DNA of 43,634 nucleotides, from the NCBI RefSeq assembly GCF_900106945.1, contig NZ_FNNE01000014.1:1-43634 (forward strand). The letters run 5' to 3'. This document shows, in pieces, positions 41,697 through 43,634 of the stretch (the stretch's first letter is position 1; each line of letters starts with the position of its first letter). The translations under genes and the position numbers were made by a program. The notes below the pieces were generated by a model. That model saw only the letters and a list, made by a program, of their open reading frames with translations. It did not search any database and was not told the origin of the DNA. Source of the DNA: Marinobacter mobilis (GTDB taxonomy: Bacteria > Pseudomonadota > Gammaproteobacteria > Pseudomonadales > Oleiphilaceae).

Positions 41697-41879
41697 ATGT
41701 TGGTTTCTGACAAGGTACGCTCTCCTTGTGTGAGTGTGTGTGCCCTGGATGCCAATGATGTCTGCATTGGTTGTCATCGAAGTGGGGACGAAATCATGCG
41801 CTGGACCCAAATGACCAATGACGAGCGTCGGGACGTTCTGAAGAAGGTTGCAGAGCGCGAAAGGGGTTCTTTGCTCTGA
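41697..41879 (+). CDS. DUF1289 cysteine-rich small protein
   Basis: This 60-residue protein of the DUF1289 family has four conserved cysteines in SPCVSVCALDANDVCIGCHR, probably metal-binding, followed by the RWTQMTNDERRDVLKKV helix. Its function is unknown. The start at 41697 follows the carbonic anhydrase stop by one base, with GGAG seven bases upstream inside the preceding gene. Its last codons precede purT by 52 bp. Confidence 0.9.
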   Translation: MLVSDKVRSPCVSVCALDANDVCIGCHRSGDEIMRWTQMTNDERRDVLKKVAERERGSLL

Positions 41880-41931
41880 CGACACCGGTCCGGGTAAAAG
41901 ACGTAAGAACATAATGACTGGAGATAACGAC

Positions 41932-43128
41932 GTGACAAATAATGTATCGGTCAGCCTGGGTACGCCCCTTAAGGAAGGGGCGTACCGGGTTTTGCTGTGT
42001 GGTGCTGGCGAACTGGGTAAAGAAGTAGTGATTGAGCTGCAGCGACTGGGTGTAGAGGTGATCGCTGCGGACCGTTACGCCAATGCGCCAGCTATGCAGG
42101 TTGCTCATCGCAGTCATGTTATCGATATGCTTGATGCAGCGGAGCTGCGGCGAATCATTGAGCTTGAACGTCCTGATCTTGTCGTCCCGGAAATTGAGGC
42201 AATCGCCACGCCAGAGCTGGTCAAGTTGGAAGAGGAGGGGTATCGCATTGTACCCACCGCCCGCGCGGTTAATCTGACCATGAACCGGGAAGGCATTCGC
42301 CGTCTTGCGGCTGAAGAGCTGAATCTGCCGACCTCTCCGTATCGCTTTGCCGATTCTGCAGAGGCGTTTCGTGAGGCAGTGAGTGAAGTTGGTATGCCGC
42401 TGGTAGTGAAGCCGGTGATGAGTTCATCCGGTAAGGGGCAAAGCACCGTTTGTTCGCAAGATGAAGTGGAGGCTGCGTGGGAATATGCGCAGTCCGGCGG
42501 GCGGGCCGGTAAAGGTCGGGTTATCGTCGAGGGGTTTGTCGATTTCGATTATGAGATCACCTTGCTGACGGTACGGCACGCGGGTGGGGTGAGCTTTTGC
42601 GCTCCTATTGGTCATCGGCAGGAAGATGGCGACTATCGTGAGTCCTGGCAGCCGCAGCCTATGTCGGAAAAGGCGCTGGCCCGTTCCCGGGAAATTGCGG
42701 AGGCGGTGACCGAGAGTCTGGGTGGCTACGGCGTCTATGGCGTTGAGTTGTTCATTAAAGGGGATGATGTGTACTTCTCTGAAGTGTCGCCACGGCCTCA
42801 CGATACTGGCCTGGTGACCCTGGTTTCTCAGGATCTTTCCGAGTTTGCCCTGCATGCCCGTGCCATTCTGGGCCTTCCTGTGCCGGCTATTCGCCAGCTG
42901 GGCGCTGCGGCGTCATCAGTCATTCTCCCGGAAGGGGATTCTGAGGCCGTGAGTTTCTCTGGGTTGGAGAAGGCGTTGGCGGAGCCCGATGTGCAGCTCA
43001 GGTTGTTTGGAAAACCGGAGCTTAAGGGGCGCCGCAGAATGGGCGTGGCGCTTGCCAAGGCTGAGAGCATCGATTCGGCGCGTGAAAAAGCGTGTCGGGC
43101 TTCAGGGGCGGTAGACGTCCATCTGTAA
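41932..43128 (+). CDS. purT: Formate-dependent GAR transformylase
   Basis: This 398-residue ATP-grasp enzyme (E. coli 392) makes formyl-GAR from GAR, formate and ATP, an alternative to folate-dependent PurN at step 3 of purine synthesis. The substrate motif VLLCGAGELGKEVVIELQRL is near the N-terminus, followed by VVPEIEAIATPELVKLEEEG. The ATP-grasp part carries PLVVKPVMSSSGKGQS and VYFSEVSPRPHDTGLVTL. GTG 41932 is the preferred start, with GGAG eight bases upstream; ATG 41914 is possible but has only a weak purine stretch. A 12-bp hairpin lies within the first 20 codons. The gene is followed directly by the rRNA promoter region. Confidence 0.95.
   Translation: MTNNVSVSLGTPLKEGAYRVLLCGAGELGKEVVIELQRLGVEVIAADRYANAPAMQVAHRSHVIDMLDAAELRRIIELERPDLVVPEIEAIATPELVKLEEEGYRIVPTARAVNLTMNREGIRRLAAEELNLPTSPYRFADSAEAFREAVSEVGMPLVVKPVMSSSGKGQSTVCSQDEVEAAWEYAQSGGRAGKGRVIVEGFVDFDYEITLLTVRHAGGVSFCAPIGHRQEDGDYRESWQPQPMSEKALARSREIAEAVTESLGGYGVYGVELFIKGDDVYFSEVSPRPHDTGLVTLVSQDLSEFALHARAILGLPVPAIRQLGAAASSVILPEGDSEAVSFSGLEKALAEPDVQLRLFGKPELKGRRRMGVALAKAESIDSAREKACRASGAVDVHL
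41959..41986 (+). other. Perfect hairpin early in purT
   Basis: GGTACGCCCCTT (41959-41970) pairs perfectly with AAGGGGCGTACC (41975-41986) around an AAGG loop, starting 27 nt after the GTG start codon. It is followed by GGGTTTTG. Such a stable stem at this position could slow or regulate translation, or act as a weak pause site. Confidence 0.6.
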
Positions 43129-43136
43129 GTGCGGAA

Positions 43137-43170
43137 AACGGCTTTTTGAAATTCATTTTGAAAAGCCGTT
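43137..43170 (+). other. Inverted repeat abutting the first rrn promoter
   Basis: AACGGCTTTT (43137-43146) pairs with AAAAGCCGTT (43161-43170), and its right arm runs into the -35 hexamer of the first rRNA promoter. It may mark the end of the purT transcript, but no T-run follows it. Confidence 0.4.
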
Positions 43171-43196
43171 GACAGCCTCGCTGAGGTCTGTAGAAT
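43169..43196 (+). promoter_or_regulatory. rrn promoter P1
   Basis: TTGACA (43169-43174), 16 bp, then TAGAAT (43191-43196), followed by a GC-rich discriminator (GCGC). It is a near-consensus sigma-70 promoter of the ribosomal type, the first of three tandem copies. Confidence 0.85.
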
Positions 43197-43301
43197 GCGC
43201 ATCTCTTTCGAGGGGCAAGCCGCTGAGGCGGGCCAGAAATCGAAAGATAACCGACTGAAAGTACTGAGTTTTTTGAATTAAAAGAAACTTTAGTTCAGCG
43301 G

Positions 43302-43329
43302 TTGACAAGGGGTCGGGTTGCTGTAGAAT
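43302..43329 (+). promoter_or_regulatory. rrn promoter P2
   Basis: TTGACA (43302-43307), 16 bp, TAGAAT (43324-43329), then the discriminator GCGCCT. An AT-rich stretch at about 43270-43290 upstream resembles an UP element. Confidence 0.85.
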
Positions 43330-43403
43330 GCGCCTCCTCCTTGAGAAGGAAGCCGGAAGGTTTCGGTGGTTTTCAGAGTAGCGAAAACGGCGAAAACAAA
43401 CGG

Positions 43404-43431
43404 TTGACAAGGTCGCGGATCTCTGTAGAAT
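43404..43431 (+). promoter_or_regulatory. rrn promoter P3
   Basis: TTGACA (43404-43409), 16 bp, TAGAAT (43426-43431), then ACGCGG. It is closest to the 16S gene, with A-rich sequence upstream at about 43382-43400. Confidence 0.85.
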
Positions 43432-43458
43432 ACGCGGCCTTGATCGGGCAACGGCCCA

Positions 43459-43525
43459 GCTCTTTAAAAAGTTAACTAAGTAATTCGTGTGGGCGCTGGC
43501 TGAGGTATTTCGGACATGAAATACC
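43459..43525 (+). promoter_or_regulatory. rRNA leader antitermination site (boxA) and hairpin
   Basis: GCTCTTTAAAAA (43459-43470) closely matches the rRNA boxA TGCTCTTTAACA, which recruits Nus factors. A perfect 8-bp hairpin, GGTATTTC/GAAATACC, lies at 43504-43525. A second small stem, AGAAGC-TTCG-GCTTCT, is at 43571-43586, probably part of the 16S processing leader. Confidence 0.75.
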
Positions 43526-43595
43526 AAGACAGTGACTCGTCGAACATTGAGTTTTGTCTTGAGCAGATTTAGAAGCTTCGGCTTCTGTATGATTT

Positions 43596-43634
43596 AAACT
43601 GAAGAGTTTGATCATGGCTCAGATTGAACGCTGG
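43596..43634 (+). rRNA. 16S ribosomal RNA (5' end, partial)
   Basis: The sequence from 43596 matches the conserved 5' end of bacterial 16S rRNA, including GAAGAGTTTGATCATGGCTC and AGATTGAACGCTGG. The first base was placed by analogy with the E. coli 5' end. Only the first 39 nt are in the window. Confidence 0.97.

Noticed and set aside
1..43634. CRISPR array or prophage structural genes
   Set aside because: No regularly spaced direct repeats or phage structural proteins were seen beyond the integrase.

Overview
The window is a 43.6 kb piece of a gammaproteobacterial chromosome, most likely Marinobacter or a close relative. The best evidence is a 661-residue two-domain fatty acyl-CoA reductase of the type known from Marinobacter wax-ester synthesis. 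Gene blocks shared with Pseudomonas support this: rnt-pyrC-motY; mtnA/mtaD-ubiG-mupP-yciK; and mltF-purL. The organism is an inference from protein recall and synteny; no database search was run.

Positions 1-1740 are the edge of an integrative element. A P4-type tyrosine integrase sits beside the 3' end of tRNA-Arg(CCT). An IS3-family element has interrupted its C-terminus before the catalytic tyrosine. The tRNA promoter and a palindromic candidate integrase operator are visible.

Positions 1741-12.6 kb hold two overlapping glycosyltransferase-type genes (TIGR04283 and TIGR04282 families), a large periplasmic M16 protease, the acyl-CoA reductase behind two unexplained palindromes, and then rnt, pyrC and motY, the last behind a good sigma-28 promoter. 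An HDAC-family deacetylase follows.

Positions 12.6-25.7 kb begin with a PatZ-like acyl-CoA synthetase/GNAT acetyltransferase divergent from the deacetylase. A long minus-strand run follows in reading order: mtaD, ubiG, mupP, yciK, a glutaredoxin-like gene, yaaA, a DUF2788 membrane protein and rdgC. These serve methionine salvage, ubiquinone synthesis, peptidoglycan recycling and peroxide tolerance. mtnA diverges from mtaD. A prc protease-HTH protein pair lies beyond.

Positions 25.7-35 kb hold an unusual structured leader upstream of prc, a thiolase/FadB-like beta-oxidation operon, a ComFB-family protein whose last codons form a terminator, a DUF349 protein, recX and mltF.

Positions 35-43.6 kb hold purL, an AT-rich intergenic region with facing DnaA boxes and short repeats, a YqfO-like protein, two divergent Nudix hydrolases, a gamma carbonic anhydrase, a DUF1289 protein and purT. 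PurT and PurL catalyse consecutive purine steps. The window ends in an rRNA leader with three tandem promoters, boxA and the first 39 nt of 16S rRNA.

Most of the window is ordinary core genome. The less expected signals are in the spaces between genes and in gene pairings.
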